This document shows positions 4,454-5,601 of a DNA stretch of 5,601 nt, piece after piece; positions within the stretch are counted from its first letter, which is position 1; each line of letters opens with the position of its first letter. The notes under the pieces were generated by a model, which was given only the letters and a program-made list of their open reading frames with translations, did not search any database and was not told the DNA's origin. Made by a program: the position numbers and the translations under genes. The DNA is from Pelagibacteraceae bacterium (GTDB taxonomy: Bacteria > Pseudomonadota > Alphaproteobacteria > Pelagibacterales > Pelagibacteraceae), in the NCBI GenBank assembly GCA_008638025.1, contig VTPF01000050.1, positions 1 through 5,601 on the forward strand, given 5' to 3'.

Positions 4454-5601
4454 ATGAGCGCTCTTCAGAATATTGAATTATTATCAAATTTAAATAGTTT
4501 ACCCCAAAATTTAGAGGCAGAACAGACTGTCTTGGGATCAATTCTTGTTTCTAATGAAATATATGATGAAATTACAGATATTAATGAAGATTCTTTTTAT
4601 AATCCTATAAATAAAAAAATTTATAAAATTATTCATGATTTAATGCAAAAAGGATTGCTTGCTAATCCAATAACTCTAAAAAACTTTTTTTCTAACGAAA
4701 ATGAATTAAATGATATAGGTGGAAGCGAATATCTTGTAAAACTGACAAAATTTTCAACTTCCAAACTACAAATTAAATATTATGTAAATCTTTTACATGA
4801 TCTAAAAATAAGAAGAAATTTAATACAAATATCTCAAGAAACACTTGATGAATCACTTAATAAAAACTCTGAAATAAATGCAGAACAAATTATAGAAACA
4901 GCTGAAAAAAAATTATTTGATATTGCTGAGCGAGGAAAATTTAACAAATCATATATAGATTTTAAAGAGGCTTTGACCCAAACGATCGCCATGGCTTCTT
5001 CAGCTTATAAAAATGAAGAAGGCATTGTTGGTGTTCCAACTGGATTGAGAGATTTGGATGACAGACTTGGAGGATTGCACAAACAAGATTTAATTATTAT
5101 CGCAGGAAGACCGTCCATGGGAAAGACTGCTTTAGCAACTAATATTGCTTTTAATGCAGCAAAGATAATTATTAATAGAAAAAAAAAATCATCTATTGTT
5201 TTTTTTTCTTTAGAAATGTCATCTGAACAATTATCTACAAGAATTTTATCTGAACAATCTAGAATAAAATCTAACGATATTAGAAGAGGAAAAATCAACC
5301 AAGATGATTTTGAAAAATTTATTGAAACATCAAAAAGTTTAGAAAATCTTCCTTTATTTATTGATGATACGCCTGCAATAACAATCTCAACTCTAAGTAA
5401 TAGAGCAAGACGAATAAAGCGACTACACGGACTTGATTTAATAATTGTAGACTATATTCAACTGATGAAATCAGGAAATTATAGGAACGAAGGTAGAGTC
5501 CAAGAAGTGGCAGAAATAACCCAGGGCTTAAAAGCTCTCGCAAAAGAATTGGATGTCCCTATATTAGCCTTGTCTCAGCTATCAAGAGCTGTCGAGCAAC
5601 G
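4454..5601 (+). CDS. dnaB: Replicative DNA helicase DnaB, 3'-truncated by the window edge
   Basis: DnaB is the hexameric 5'-3' helicase that unwinds DNA at the replication fork and contacts primase and the clamp loader. The frame is open from the ATG at 4454 through 382 complete codons to the right edge; E. coli DnaB has 471 residues, so about a fifth is missing. The N-terminal domain starts at LPQNLEAEQTVLGSIL (16-31), the canonical PxxxEAExxxLGxxL motif, and includes GGSEYL (89-94). The RecA-like domain begins near 193 (GVPTGLRDLDDRLGGL). Walker A is GRPSMGKT (218-225), the catalytic glutamate is E254 in FFSLEMS, DDTP is at 304-307, Walker B is LIIVDYIQLM (329-338) with D333, and SQLSRAVEQR (374 to the edge) starts the next helicase motif. 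No clear Shine-Dalgarno precedes the ATG; CTTTG/CAAAG (4432-4436, 4446-4450) could form a weak stem just before it. A10 (5179-5188) and T9 (5199-5207) runs keep frame. Confidence 0.96.
   Translation, partial: MSALQNIELLSNLNSLPQNLEAEQTVLGSILVSNEIYDEITDINEDSFYNPINKKIYKIIHDLMQKGLLANPITLKNFFSNENELNDIGGSEYLVKLTKFSTSKLQIKYYVNLLHDLKIRRNLIQISQETLDESLNKNSEINAEQIIETAEKKLFDIAERGKFNKSYIDFKEALTQTIAMASSAYKNEEGIVGVPTGLRDLDDRLGGLHKQDLIIIAGRPSMGKTALATNIAFNAAKIIINRKKKSSIVFFSLEMSSEQLSTRILSEQSRIKSNDIRRGKINQDDFEKFIETSKSLENLPLFIDDTPAITISTLSNRARRIKRLHGLDLIIVDYIQLMKSGNYRNEGRVQEVAEITQGLKALAKELDVPILALSQLSRAVEQ

Noticed and set aside
5005..5298. Minus-strand open frame of 97 codons inside dnaB
   Set aside because: It is the reverse complement of the DnaB RecA-like domain with Walker A; the same applies to the 61-codon frame at 5358-5543.

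Overview
The window is a stretch of core bacterial chromosome, very rich in A+T (about three quarters by eye, not counted) and tightly packed. It suggests a streamlined alphaproteobacterium of the SAR11/Pelagibacterales type or a similarly reduced marine lineage. The reasons are the base composition, near-zero gene spacing, the order rpsF-rpsR-rplI-dnaB with no priB, the divergent fabD-fabG-acpP-gmk block, and an alphaproteobacterial-looking S18 core ([15 protein letters not shown]). TAA, TGA and TAG all end recognisable genes, so the standard bacterial code applies. The lineage is inferred from these features; no phylogeny could be run.

Layout: bases 1-653 (+) hold the 3' part of rsmA/ksgA, a 16S rRNA dimethyltransferase. 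It converges on gmk, with 2 bases between the stop codons. A minus-strand cluster runs from 3221 down to 656: fabD, fabG, acpP, gmk. The first three supply the malonyl group, the first reduction step and the acyl carrier of type II fatty acid synthesis; gmk makes GDP. A plus-strand cluster runs from 3305 to the right edge: rpsF, rpsR, rplI (ribosomal proteins bS6, bS18, bL9), then the first 382 codons of dnaB, the replicative helicase. The two clusters diverge from one 83-base spacer (3222-3304) that carries back-to-back promoter-like sequences sharing an A+T core.

All nine genes are housekeeping genes with their diagnostic motifs intact. I see no mobile element, CRISPR array, RNA gene, toxin or defence gene, or unknown protein family, and no evidence for a new system. 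The points most worth checking are local: acpP and gmk abut in the same reading frame with only an amber stop and one codon between them, where many alphaproteobacteria have fabF and other genes; fabD and gmk both seem to start at TTG without a Shine-Dalgarno sequence; the divergent promoters overlap; and a DnaA-box-like 9-mer lies upstream of dnaB.
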